From NCBI GenBank assembly GCA_964572965.1, contig CAZNHL010000110.1, positions 1 through 9,456 of the forward strand: a stretch of DNA of 9,456 bases, read 5' to 3'. Positions within the stretch are counted from its first letter, which is position 1. The number at the start of each line of letters is the position of its first letter. Source of the DNA: CAZNHL01 sp964572965. GTDB taxonomy: Bacteria; Bacteroidota; Bacteroidia; Cytophagales; UBA9547. A program made the position numbers and the translations under genes. The notes beneath the pieces were generated by a model. It had not been told where the DNA came from and did not search any database. It worked only from the letters and a program-made list of their open reading frames with translations. Of the stretch, positions 1 to 7,245 are shown one piece after another.

Positions 1-24
1 ACTCACTACTCACTACTCACTACT
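1..24. repeat. Heptanucleotide tandem repeat, left copy
   Basis: Three full copies of ACTCACT plus ACT, running off the left edge of the window, so the true length is unknown. The array stops one base before the stop codon of the leftward hydrolase gene (TAA read from 28 to 26). Bases 2-24 are identical, in the same orientation, to 9434-9456. On the minus strand the unit holds TAG and TGA. Because seven is not a multiple of three, these fall in all three frames, so the array is closed to translation leftward and open rightward. Confidence 0.95.
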
Positions 25-25
25 A

Positions 26-958
26 TTAATAAAACATCATCTTCATACAAAACACGCTACCGCCCGAGTTCATATATTCTGAAGTATCTACTTCTTTTAC
101 TTCGAACTGATGTTGTGATAAGTGTTCATAACTTTGCACACTGCCATATTGGATAATGGCAATTTTGCGCGTATTTGTGTCTAATGGGTTTATATTGATT
201 ATGTGTGCATTCAGGGCAAAAGTTTTCTCGGCTTCATATCCTGAAATCCTGATGATATTCTTAAAAAGCTTTTCCAAAGCCTGTAGAGATGTAAGGCTAA
301 AAGCTTCCGGACAAAGAATAACATGGTCTTCGTCGAGTGGAAGAAAGCAGGTATCAAGATGATAGAAACGTTCATCAACCAGTTCGAGTGTTACTACCGG
401 TACTTCAAGTTTTTCGGCAATTTCAGAGAAGACTTCTTTTTCTGTTCTGTGGCCAAATCCACCATATAACAAGCGTTTGCCCGGATGGGCTATGGTATCG
501 CCCATACCTTCAAAATAGTCTTTAGTTTCAAGGTCTATAAGCCTATAGCCTTTGTCTTCAAAGAATTTTCGAAAATGGGGCACTTCATTCTGCCGCGATA
601 CGAATTTCATATTGCTCAATACCACCACTTTTTCACCTGATTGTAAAATCCAGGGAAAAGTTTGGTTAGCAGCAAAAACCATGTCTTCAAGCCCTTCTGC
701 ACCATGTATTTCATTAAAGCTGTCAAGAATACTACGCTGCACCAAATCCTTATAAATGTCACGTATAGCTTCCCATTGCTGGTTAGCTTTCGATTTATTG
801 GTTTGGCCTATATGTTCCTGCATGTGTATATTTTTAACATCCATGACCTCAAAATAGGCAGGAGTGCACATCAATACATTTTTAGGTTCGATGCGGTCGT
901 AAAGCTCTAGAATCCCGAAATTGATTTCTTCAGGACTGTATACTTTGTTGATAACCAT
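26..958 (-). CDS. DDAH/arginine deiminase-related hydrolase (amidinotransferase fold)
   Basis: A predicted cytoplasmic enzyme of 310 residues in the guanidino-modifying superfamily (arginine deiminase, dimethylarginine dimethylaminohydrolase, amidinotransferases), which act on arginine-like substrates through a covalent Cys adduct. Visible motifs are LEDMVFAANQTF at about 90-101, FEGMGD at 149-154 (probable catalytic Glu150), GFGHRTEKE at 167-175, FYHLDTCF at 198-205 (probable catalytic His200) and NSGGSVFCM at 297-305 near the C-terminus (probable nucleophile Cys304). The Cys, His and acidic residues expected of the family are therefore present. The frame is open further upstream to 1087, but that extension lies inside the preceding small gene in another frame and reads unlike the family, so the ATG at 958 is preferred. 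This start overlaps the preceding gene by 29 bases, suggesting coupled translation. The exact substrate (dimethylarginine, citrulline, arginine or other) cannot be read from the sequence. Confidence 0.88.
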   Translation of the reverse strand: MVINKVYSPEEINFGILELYDRIEPKNVLMCTPAYFEVMDVKNIHMQEHIGQTNKSKANQQWEAIRDIYKDLVQRSILDSFNEIHGAEGLEDMVFAANQTFPWILQSGEKVVVLSNMKFVSRQNEVPHFRKFFEDKGYRLIDLETKDYFEGMGDTIAHPGKRLLYGGFGHRTEKEVFSEIAEKLEVPVVTLELVDERFYHLDTCFLPLDEDHVILCPEAFSLTSLQALEKLFKNIIRISGYEAEKTFALNAHIININPLDTNTRKIAIIQYGSVQSYEHLSQHQFEVKEVDTSEYMNSGGSVFCMKMMFY

Positions 959-1145
959 GGTCAGATTGTTTGGTTTGATTTTTTGACTGAATATCTGCTT
1001 CAATTTTCTTAAAATCAATGGTACTGCATGAATTGCAGCCCCTCGCGCACGATTTTGTCTTATTTCTACGGTAGAAATACCAAACAAGATAGCCTATTGC
1101 GGCTATAAAAATGAGAATAACAATATGGTCTTGAGTAATCGTCAA
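930..1145 (-). CDS. FeoB-associated Cys-rich small membrane protein (probable)
   Basis: A 71-residue protein with a short N-terminus, one hydrophobic segment (about residues 8-24, IVILIFIAAIGYLVWYF), a basic stop-transfer patch (YRRNKTK), then three cysteines at 33, 37 and 40 in SCARGCNSCSTIDFKKIE. A single membrane helix followed by clustered Cys is the pattern of the FeoB-associated Cys-rich membrane proteins, which accompany the ferrous iron transporter FeoB in many Bacteroidota and Firmicutes; their biochemical role is not settled. No feoB lies in this window. The start is TTG: the frame closes upstream at 1164-1166 and contains no ATG or GTG before the membrane segment, leaving TTG at 1145 or a rare ATT at 1148. 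It follows anmK by 35 bases and overlaps the hydrolase gene by 29. The family call rests on pattern, so it is moderate. Confidence 0.68.
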   Translation of the reverse strand: MTITQDHIVILIFIAAIGYLVWYFYRRNKTKSCARGCNSCSTIDFKKIEADIQSKNQTKQSDHGYQQSIQS

Positions 1146-1180
1146 AATGTAAGTTAATGGTTCTTATAAAAACACTTGTT

Positions 1181-2314
1181 TTAGTGCAAAGGTTTCTCTT
1201 CTTCGGCTTTTCGTGTACCTATTTTAGAAAAGTTACCAAACAGCGCCCCTCCGATATTGTCGTGGCTTGCTCCTGTGACAGATGCAAGGCTGTTATTTTG
1301 GTTCATAACGCGTAATAATCCCAGAAAAGCAAAAACCAAAGCTTCTTTGAACATCACAATCAAAGCTTCAGGAATAATTACTTTGATGTTTTCACCACAA
1401 TATAAACGGATCAAACGGACAAGAAAATCATTGAAAGCTCCTCCTCCGGTAATGAAAAGTGTTTTCTGAGTGTCGTCAGTGCGCAGCTGTTTTATAGTGC
1501 TGTTTAACTGAAACGCAATATGGTGACAGAAAGTACAAAGGGCATCTTCTTCACTGAGTTTATATTTTTCACAAAGAGGGATTACATGCATATCAATCCA
1601 CTCGCGGCCAAGAGATTTTGGAAAAGGCTGGGTGTAAAAGTCCAGCGTATTCAGTTCTTTCATCAATGGCTCATGCATTTTCCCGAAAGAAGCCATTTTA
1701 CCGTAGTCGTCATAAATTTTGCCTGCTTTTGCAGCATAGTAATTCAGGACAATATTTACCGGGCAAATATCAAAAGCGATGCGTTTGTTGTCTTTCTGAC
1801 AAGAAATATTGGCAATACCTCCAAGGTTCAGGCAGAAATCATATTGAGAGAAAAGCAGTTGGTCTCCGATAGGAACCAATGGAGCTCCTTGTCCGCCAAG
1901 GGCAACATCATTTGTGCGGAAATCACTGACTACGGGTAAACCTGTTTGTCCGGCAATGTGCGCGCCATGGCCTATCTGAGTAGTAAACCCTTTTTCAGGC
2001 TGGTGGAAAATAGTATGTCCGTGAGAGGCAACCAGGTCGGTATCGTAACCGAGATCGTCCAGGAACTTCTTTACCTGCTTACCAATATAAACACCATAGT
2101 TTTGGTCAGCCTGGGCATATTCTACAGCAGAAACCGTCATCAGCGCAGGAAGCTTTTGTGCCCATTCTTTAGGATAGCTGACAGTGCGGGCATCGAAAAT
2201 TTTGTAAAGCCATTGATCGTCTTTCTTTTCAAACTCACACAATGCAATATCAAGCCCGTCAAGCGAAGTACCCGACATAACCCCAACAATGTTTACTTTC
2301 TCAAAAGTGCTCAT
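1181..2314 (-). CDS. anmK: Anhydro-N-acetylmuramic acid kinase
   Basis: A 377-residue cytoplasmic kinase of peptidoglycan recycling. AnmK hydrolyses the 1,6-anhydro ring of anhydro-MurNAc and phosphorylates it with ATP to MurNAc-6-phosphate, which MurQ etherase then uses. The family signatures appear in order: GVMSGTSLDGLD at 11-22 (phosphate-binding loop), SHGHTIFHQP at 97-106, DFRTNDVALGGQGAPLVP at 131-148, NLGGIANI at 163-170, FDICPVN at 181-187 with Asp182 at the place of the catalytic base, ITGGGAFND at 288-296 and EALVFAF at 324-330. The FDICPVNIVLN variant replaces the proteobacterial FDTGPGN but looks normal for Bacteroidota. The frame is open upstream to 2443, but this overlaps the regulator gene, and the family N-terminus fits the ATG at 2314. 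It lies 37 bases after the PAS-LuxR gene on the same strand. No murQ or nagK is in view. Confidence 0.95.
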   Translation of the reverse strand: MSTFEKVNIVGVMSGTSLDGLDIALCEFEKKDDQWLYKIFDARTVSYPKEWAQKLPALMTVSAVEYAQADQNYGVYIGKQVKKFLDDLGYDTDLVASHGHTIFHQPEKGFTTQIGHGAHIAGQTGLPVVSDFRTNDVALGGQGAPLVPIGDQLLFSQYDFCLNLGGIANISCQKDNKRIAFDICPVNIVLNYYAAKAGKIYDDYGKMASFGKMHEPLMKELNTLDFYTQPFPKSLGREWIDMHVIPLCEKYKLSEEDALCTFCHHIAFQLNSTIKQLRTDDTQKTLFITGGGAFNDFLVRLIRLYCGENIKVIIPEALIVMFKEALVFAFLGLLRVMNQNNSLASVTGASHDNIGGALFGNFSKIGTRKAEEEKPLH

Positions 2315-2351
2315 GCAGCAATTTACAAATTTGTCTCTAATTGTGATTGTT

Positions 2352-3116
2352 CTATATCCACCCTTCTCTGATAGCATAAGCCACAAGTTCCACAGAGGTA
2401 TTGAACCCATTTTTTCCAAGCATATTCTTCCTGTGCTTGTCAACCGTATTTTTGCTGATATTCAATATGATACTTATTTCCCTGCTTTGCTTACCTTCAG
2501 CCATGTACATTAGTATTTCCTTTTCTCTTTTGGAAAGCACTTCATTTACCGGAATGAGCGCCTTTTTAATATCTATATTATGAAATGAAGGCTCTCCGTT
2601 CAATCCTATAAAAGACAAAACCGGCCGGCCTTCTGTTTTGATATGAGAAATGTCTGTATGAACACCTAATGTCCTGAGCACTCCTCCGTTTTCGTCTGTC
2701 TGTATCGAGACTACTTGCTGGAGAATTCTCTTATAAGTGCCATCAGCACTACGTATGCGATAATCATACCTCACTTTATAGTTAAGTATTTTTTCAACCG
2801 GGAGTTTAGTAAAGAAGTCTGTTACCGTATTCTCAAAGTTGATAAACCAGCTCAGGTCTTCAGGATGAATAGCATCTATAAGAAAAGGAATTGTAAAATT
2901 TTCAGGTTTGCAACCAAGGACATGAGAAATTTCCTCACTAACATAGTCCATCCTGGCATTTTTACAGTCAAAAATATAGTAGTAATAGTCGCCTACATGA
3001 AATATAGATAGCAGTTTTTTATGGATTTCGAGATTGAAAGTCAATTGTCCCGGTTCTCCGTTTTTGCTGATATCTTTCCAAAGTTTCTGTGCTTTGTCAA
3101 GTATAGAAAGGTTCAT
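2352..3116 (-). CDS. PAS domain-containing LuxR-family transcriptional regulator
   Basis: A 254-residue one-component regulator, predicted cytoplasmic with no membrane segment. Residues about 40-160 form a PAS fold of the PAS_3 type: YYYYIFDCKNARMDYVSEEI leads in, IHPEDL (83-88) precedes the long helix, and the PAC half carries YRIRSADGTYKRILQQ (119-134) and GVHTDISHIK. Residues about 194-254 are a LuxR/NarL-type DNA-binding domain: LSKREKEIL, then helix-turn-helix SREISIILNISKNTVDKHRK (211-230). The signal sensed by the PAS domain is unknown, and no receiver domain is present, so a partner kinase is not required. The gene starts at ATG 3116 and diverges from the large secreted-protein gene. 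The shared intergenic region holds a palindrome of a size suitable for a LuxR-type dimer, so it may control itself and its divergent neighbour; that is inference. Confidence 0.9.
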   Translation of the reverse strand: MNLSILDKAQKLWKDISKNGEPGQLTFNLEIHKKLLSIFHVGDYYYYIFDCKNARMDYVSEEISHVLGCKPENFTIPFLIDAIHPEDLSWFINFENTVTDFFTKLPVEKILNYKVRYDYRIRSADGTYKRILQQVVSIQTDENGGVLRTLGVHTDISHIKTEGRPVLSFIGLNGEPSFHNIDIKKALIPVNEVLSKREKEILMYMAEGKQSREISIILNISKNTVDKHRKNMLGKNGFNTSVELVAYAIREGWI

Positions 3117-3135
3117 AAGTAATTTCGAATTGAGA

Positions 3136-3143
3136 CTAAATTA
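3136..3143 (-). promoter_or_regulatory. Possible -7 promoter element for the PAS-LuxR gene
   Basis: Read leftward this is TAATTTAG, seven of eight positions matching or free in the Bacteroidota -7 consensus TAnnTTTG, ending 19 bases before the ATG at 3116. The same octamer stands 23 bases before the DUF4286 ATG at 9009. No convincing -33 TTG is seen at the usual spacing. Confidence 0.3.
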
Positions 3144-3212
3144 TATACAAAGAGCTTTTTTTGATCCAGAAAAGCAATAGCAGACAGGTAATCTTCAGAA
3201 ATCCTTAACCCT

Positions 3213-3238
3213 AAAAACTACCATTAATGGTAGTTTTT
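3213..3238. promoter_or_regulatory. Perfect 26-base palindrome, candidate operator
   Basis: Five A, the 16-base core CTACCATTAATGGTAG, and five T make an exact inverted repeat with no spacer, centred between 3225 and 3226. It lies between two divergent genes, about 97 bases from the regulator start and 73 from the secreted-protein start, so it does not end a gene on either strand. Core size and two-fold symmetry suit a dimeric helix-turn-helix protein, the divergently encoded PAS-LuxR regulator being the obvious candidate. A hairpin acting in a leader RNA is the alternative. Confidence 0.55.
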
Positions 3239-3299
3239 TCTCCGGTATTAATAAAATAACTTTACCAATTATTAATGCTTTGTTCTAAACACTATTAAT
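3223..3299. repeat. Four phased ATTAAT cores in the divergent promoter region
   Basis: ATTAAT occurs at 3223-3228, 3247-3252, 3271-3276 and 3294-3299, with centre-to-centre distances of 24, 24 and 23 bases. The flanks differ: the first sits in the long palindrome, the second in TATTAATA, and the fourth in the 10-base palindrome CTATTAATAG. The array ends 12 bases before the start codon of the secreted-protein gene. It could be a multi-site operator or a phased A/T-tract array that bends DNA. Confidence 0.55.
3257..3264 (+). promoter_or_regulatory. Possible -7 promoter element for the secreted-protein gene
   Basis: TAACTTTA differs from the Bacteroidota consensus TAnnTTTG only in its last base. 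A T-run at 3234-3239 lies near the place of the -33 element, without the usual G. If used, the leader would be about 45 bases, the candidate operator would overlap the -33 region, and two ATTAAT cores would fall downstream of the start of transcription. Confidence 0.3.
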
Positions 3300-3311
3300 A
3301 GAATATAATTT

Positions 3312-6300
3312 ATGACACTATCACGCAGAATTATATATATCTTATTATTACTCACTCAGCCATTATTTGCTCAAACTATCTTTTTTGAGGGAACAGTAAG
3401 TACATTAAGCGGAGGTACAAGCGGTTATCTTGACGGTGCTTATAGCGCAGCCCGTTTTAATAATCCCTCCGGTATGGATATAGACCAGTCAGGTAATATT
3501 TATGTTGCAGATGCTGCAAACCATAGAATCAGAAAAATAGAAAAAAGCGGCAATGTGATTACCATAGCGGGAAGTGGTACAGCAGGTTATCAGGACGGAG
3601 CCGCCGCTACTGCACGATTTAATAACCCAAAAGGGGTAGCTGTTGATCGAGAAGGGAATATTTATGTAGCAGATACAGACAATCACCGAATTAGAAAGAT
3701 AACACCCGAAGGTAGTGTTTCAACATTATGCGGTAGTGGCGTTCTCGGTTATGCAGACGGCAATGCAACAGCAGCCCGATTTTCTTCGCCGGTAGGCCTG
3801 GCTATATTAGATATGAGTGATCTTTTTGTATCAGATCAGGGTAATCATTGTATCAGAAAAATAAATATAATTACCGGTACTACCTTTACTCATGCGGGTA
3901 GCGGTGGGGTTTCTGGTTTTGTAAATAACACAGGTACTGCTGCCCGTTTTAACAGACCTGCAGGCATGACTATTTATAATAATCTACTTTATGTGGCAGA
4001 CTCTTATAATCATTGTATAAGGCGAATTACCACTGGTTCAGCAGGAGCAGTAACTACATTGGCAGGTAGCGGAACTGCCGGTCTTGAAGATAATAATAGT
4101 ATTAATTCTAAGTTTAATGAACCATTATCCATCACTGCTAACTCTTCCGGTGAGTTTTTTATTCTTGACTCCAAAAACTTCCTTATCAGAAAAGCCACAA
4201 ACACAGGTATAGTAACAACAGTCAGTGGTTTTGGTTCTACAGGAGTATTAAAAGAAGGACTTACTTCTGAAGCTGGTTTTGCTTCTCCTTTTTGTATTGT
4301 TGCTGACACATCAGGAAAACTGTTTATTTCGGAGAACTCCGGCCATAGAATAAGAACTGTAGCTTTCCCAAAGCTCCAACAATTTACAACAACAGCAGGT
4401 ACAGCGTCGGCGTCTCAGACATTTAACATCTTTGGACGTAACCTGACAGATGTACTTACTTTGGGGGGATCTTCAGCGTTTGAGTTTTCCCTGAATTCTA
4501 CAGGTCCTTACACAGCAAGCTTAATCAGTATCAGTCCGACTTCAGGCAGAGTAGCAGCTCTTGTATATGCAAGGCTCAGGTCAAGTAACACAGTCGGAAG
4601 TTTGCAGCCAAACCTTTCATTAACATCAACAGGAGCAAGGGTAGACAGAATTCCTGTAAGCCTGGTAGTAAACTGTGCTTCCACGCAGACACCGGCAGTG
4701 AGTATTGTTCCCGTAAATATTATGGAGGGAAATCACACATTTACGGCTACAGCTTCAAATACCGGCAGCGGGATAATCACTTATAATTTTAAAAAGAATG
4801 GCGTTTCTCAGCAGAATGGAAGCAGTCCTACATGGGCATCAACTGGACTTGCTACAGGCAATACCATAACCTGTGAAATTACTGTTACGGGGGCATCATG
4901 CCTGAGCCAGAATACCGCAGTTTCAAATACGGTAACAGTACAATGCACACCGGTAAGCCCTTCTGTTACTATTTCACCTGCTACTGCTACGTCCGGAAAT
5001 CACACATTTACCGCTACTTCACTAAATACAGGTGGCGGGACAGTCAGCTATGAGTTCAGAAAAAACGGGTCTTTACAGCAAAGTGGTTCCGTTAATACTT
5101 GGAGTGCATCTGGCCTTGTGGCTGGTGATGTAATTCAGTGTTTTGTTACCATCACAGGAGGAACCTGTATTTCGGTCAACTCCATATTGTCTAACAGTGT
5201 CACAGTAAGCAACTGTACACCGGTAACACCGGCAGTATCAATTTCGCCGGTTACAGTTACAGAAGGAGCTCAAGTGTTTACTGCTTCGGCAAGTAATGTT
5301 GCCGGGGGAAGTGTAGCTTATAGGTTTACTAAAAACGGGATTCAGCAACAGCAGTCTGCTTCAGCAACATGGAATGCTGCCGGTCTTCAGAAAGATGACG
5401 TAGTTCAGTGTACAATTACAATTACCGGAGGCAGCTGCCTTACAAGCCAGACGGCAATTTCAAATCAGGTTAAAGTTATTTCTGCTGGTATTGCTGTTGA
5501 AGCATGTACTGTCAACTCTTCTTCTGTAAAATTTGACTGGGCACAAAGTATCCTTAATGAAGAGGTTATCGCTTCATACGAACGGTACTCTTCTGCAGCA
5601 ATAGACGGTTCGGGAAACATATACAGGCTAGGCACTTTTTCGGGAACACGAACATTCGGTTCTTTTTCCCTTACTTCAGCAGGGAAAGCGGATATTGTAA
5701 TCAGTAAGCAGAACTCTGCCGGAGAATTTCTTTGGGCAAAACGCATCGGCGGTTTACAAGATGACAAGGCAAACATGATAGCATCTGATCAGTCTGGAAA
5801 TATTTATATTACCGGAACCCTTGTAATCTATTCAGGCTCTGTTGATATTGATCCGGGCAGTACTACATTCTTAATTACACCTAAAGCTTATGAGGCTGGT
5901 TTTATTGCAAAACTTGATACAGACGGTATATTTATCTGGGGTAAAAAAGTTGATGCCAGCCCAGAAGCTATACCTTGGCTGAAAAGTATTTTTGCAGATG
6001 CCTCCGGAGTGTATCTGACAGGAGCGAGTTATAATGGGATACCATCAGCGTTTGACAGTTCGATTGATCCAAACCAATATGAAACTAAAAAAGGATACAT
6101 CACTAAACTCAGAGCTTCTGACGGGAGTAACAGATGGACCCGGCAATATATTACCACTGGCGCCAATATGGACGATGTTACGCCAAGGGCTATCACAGTT
6201 GATGCCCAAAAGCAGGTATATGTAACAGGTTCTTATAGCGGAACTATAAACTTTGGCCAGTCTCAAAACTCTTTAATACTAACCACTTCTGAGATAGATT

Positions 6301-7220
6301 CAGATGTCTATGTAAGCAAAATGGATTCTTCAGGGAATTTACTTTGGGCAAAGAGCATGGGTGGTAGTCTGAGGGATGTTCCGACTGCCATTGCAGTGGA
6401 TCTTTTGGGGAATGTATATACTACAGGAACTTTTGACGGAGTTGCTGATTTTGACCCGGGAGCAGGTACTTATACATTTACACCTACTTCACCCGGGTAT
6501 AATACCTATTTTTCCAAACTGAACAGTGAAGGAAACTTTGTCTGGGCAAAGCACTTGTTTTGGGGAGAAAATATGGCGCTGACGACTGACGGGCTTGGAA
6601 ATGTTTTTGCGGCAGGGAATTTTAACAACACGGTAGATTTCAGTTTTGGTAAGGGAACCGCTGTTTTGTCCGGAGGTACCCGGGAAGGGTATCTGCTTAA
6701 GTTTAAGCCTGACGGAGAAACAGGCTGGGCAAAACATTTTAAAATAGTAGAAGGTCAGTCTGGCAGCTTCCTGGCAGGGGTATACCCGGAAAACCTTTTT
6801 ATTGACAAAAACTGCAATATTATAACATCAGGAGTATTTGCTGGCAAAACAGATTTTGACCCTTCGGAAAATAGCCATGTACTCAATTATAGCTCAAGTA
6901 TTCAGCTCAGAGAACGCGAAAGCTATATTTTAAAGCTAGAGCAAACGGATATTGTTTCTGGTATTAATGATCTTCTTTCTGAAAAAACTGCTGTAAAGAC
7001 CTATCCTAACCCTACAGCAAGTATTGTTTATATATCTTCTGACAATTTTCATGACCGGCATGATGTTGTTGTATATAATTTGTTGGGTGAGAAATTACTA
7101 CAGCAGACCTATGTACATGACCAAATTGATATTTCCGGCTTATCCAACGGTCTTTATATTCTGGAAATACACACTGGTGAGATAACAGAAACTTTCCGTA
7201 TAATAAAAGGAGATAATTAA
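3312..7220 (+). CDS. Giant secreted protein: NHL propeller, Ig-like repeats, SBBP-like propeller, T9SS sorting domain
   Basis: A 1302-residue predicted secreted or surface-attached protein. Residues 1-21 are a signal peptide (RR, hydrophobic core IIYILLLLTQPLFA, then Q). Residues about 25-350 hold six NHL-type repeats, each like ARFNNPxGxAxDxxGNIYVAD followed by NHRIRKI, enough for a six-bladed propeller. Residues about 355-453 resemble a Bacteroidota Ig-like module (FNIFGRNLTD...VYARLRSS). Three tandem Ig-like repeats start at Cys455, Cys545 and Cys635. Residues about 741-1211 carry seven W-A/G-K-type repeats (WAQ 743, WAK 808, WGK 876, WTR 942, WAK 1012, 1078 and 1139, approximate) with GNIYxTGTF and DFDPG motifs, typical of SBBP beta-propeller repeats. 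Residues about 1225-1302 are a type A T9SS sorting domain: YPNPT near 1231, VVVYNLLGEKLL, then DISGLSNGLYILEI. No catalytic motif is visible; adhesion or ligand binding is the likely role. It is single in its transcript and closed by a strong hairpin. Confidence 0.93.
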   Translation: MTLSRRIIYILLLLTQPLFAQTIFFEGTVSTLSGGTSGYLDGAYSAARFNNPSGMDIDQSGNIYVADAANHRIRKIEKSGNVITIAGSGTAGYQDGAAATARFNNPKGVAVDREGNIYVADTDNHRIRKITPEGSVSTLCGSGVLGYADGNATAARFSSPVGLAILDMSDLFVSDQGNHCIRKINIITGTTFTHAGSGGVSGFVNNTGTAARFNRPAGMTIYNNLLYVADSYNHCIRRITTGSAGAVTTLAGSGTAGLEDNNSINSKFNEPLSITANSSGEFFILDSKNFLIRKATNTGIVTTVSGFGSTGVLKEGLTSEAGFASPFCIVADTSGKLFISENSGHRIRTVAFPKLQQFTTTAGTASASQTFNIFGRNLTDVLTLGGSSAFEFSLNSTGPYTASLISISPTSGRVAALVYARLRSSNTVGSLQPNLSLTSTGARVDRIPVSLVVNCASTQTPAVSIVPVNIMEGNHTFTATASNTGSGIITYNFKKNGVSQQNGSSPTWASTGLATGNTITCEITVTGASCLSQNTAVSNTVTVQCTPVSPSVTISPATATSGNHTFTATSLNTGGGTVSYEFRKNGSLQQSGSVNTWSASGLVAGDVIQCFVTITGGTCISVNSILSNSVTVSNCTPVTPAVSISPVTVTEGAQVFTASASNVAGGSVAYRFTKNGIQQQQSASATWNAAGLQKDDVVQCTITITGGSCLTSQTAISNQVKVISAGIAVEACTVNSSSVKFDWAQSILNEEVIASYERYSSAAIDGSGNIYRLGTFSGTRTFGSFSLTSAGKADIVISKQNSAGEFLWAKRIGGLQDDKANMIASDQSGNIYITGTLVIYSGSVDIDPGSTTFLITPKAYEAGFIAKLDTDGIFIWGKKVDASPEAIPWLKSIFADASGVYLTGASYNGIPSAFDSSIDPNQYETKKGYITKLRASDGSNRWTRQYITTGANMDDVTPRAITVDAQKQVYVTGSYSGTINFGQSQNSLILTTSEIDSDVYVSKMDSSGNLLWAKSMGGSLRDVPTAIAVDLLGNVYTTGTFDGVADFDPGAGTYTFTPTSPGYNTYFSKLNSEGNFVWAKHLFWGENMALTTDGLGNVFAAGNFNNTVDFSFGKGTAVLSGGTREGYLLKFKPDGETGWAKHFKIVEGQSGSFLAGVYPENLFIDKNCNIITSGVFAGKTDFDPSENSHVLNYSSSIQLRERESYILKLEQTDIVSGINDLLSEKTAVKTYPNPTASIVYISSDNFHDRHDVVVYNLLGEKLLQQTYVHDQIDISGLSNGLYILEIHTGEITETFRIIKGDN
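4674..5480 (+). repeat. Three tandem 90-codon Ig-like repeats within the secreted-protein gene
   Basis: Units begin at 4674, 4944 and 5214 (270, 270 and about 267 bases). Each encodes Cys, then xPxVSIxPV, FTATASN or similar, a Y-x-F-x-KNG strand, QQ, a TW and GL pair, and a CxxTxTGxxC pair. The first Cys recurs exactly every 90 residues (455, 545, 635), and two further Cys lie about 65 and 74 residues into each unit, so repeated disulfides are likely after export. The copies have drifted at DNA level, pointing to old rather than recent duplication. Confidence 0.85.
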
Positions 7221-7245
7221 TATCAAAGAACGGGCTAAGGGAAAT

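Noticed and set aside
1..24. CRISPR-like repeat
   Set aside because: The units are 7 bases long, contiguous and without spacers, so this is a simple tandem repeat.
1014..1055. Radical SAM-like CxxxCxxC motif in the small membrane protein
   Set aside because: The spacing matches, but a 71-residue protein with one membrane helix has no room for the radical SAM barrel.
959..1087. N-terminal extension of the DDAH-like hydrolase to 1087
   Set aside because: The extra 43 residues coincide with the small Cys-rich gene in another frame and do not resemble the start of the hydrolase family; the ATG at 958 gives a normal-length protein.
1520..2371. Rightward open frames of about 140 codons opposite anmK
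   Set aside because: They lie antisense to a clearly conserved enzyme, show no recognisable protein pattern and have no start context; they are shadows of the anmK reading frame.
2315..2443. N-terminal extension of anmK to 2443
   Set aside because: It overlaps the LuxR-type DNA-binding domain of the preceding gene, and the AnmK family begins a few residues before GVMSGTSLDG, which the ATG at 2314 gives.
3213..3238. Intrinsic terminator
   Set aside because: It has an A-run, stem and T-run but lies between the starts of two divergent genes, the stem is A+T-rich, and there is no loop of normal size; an operator fits better.
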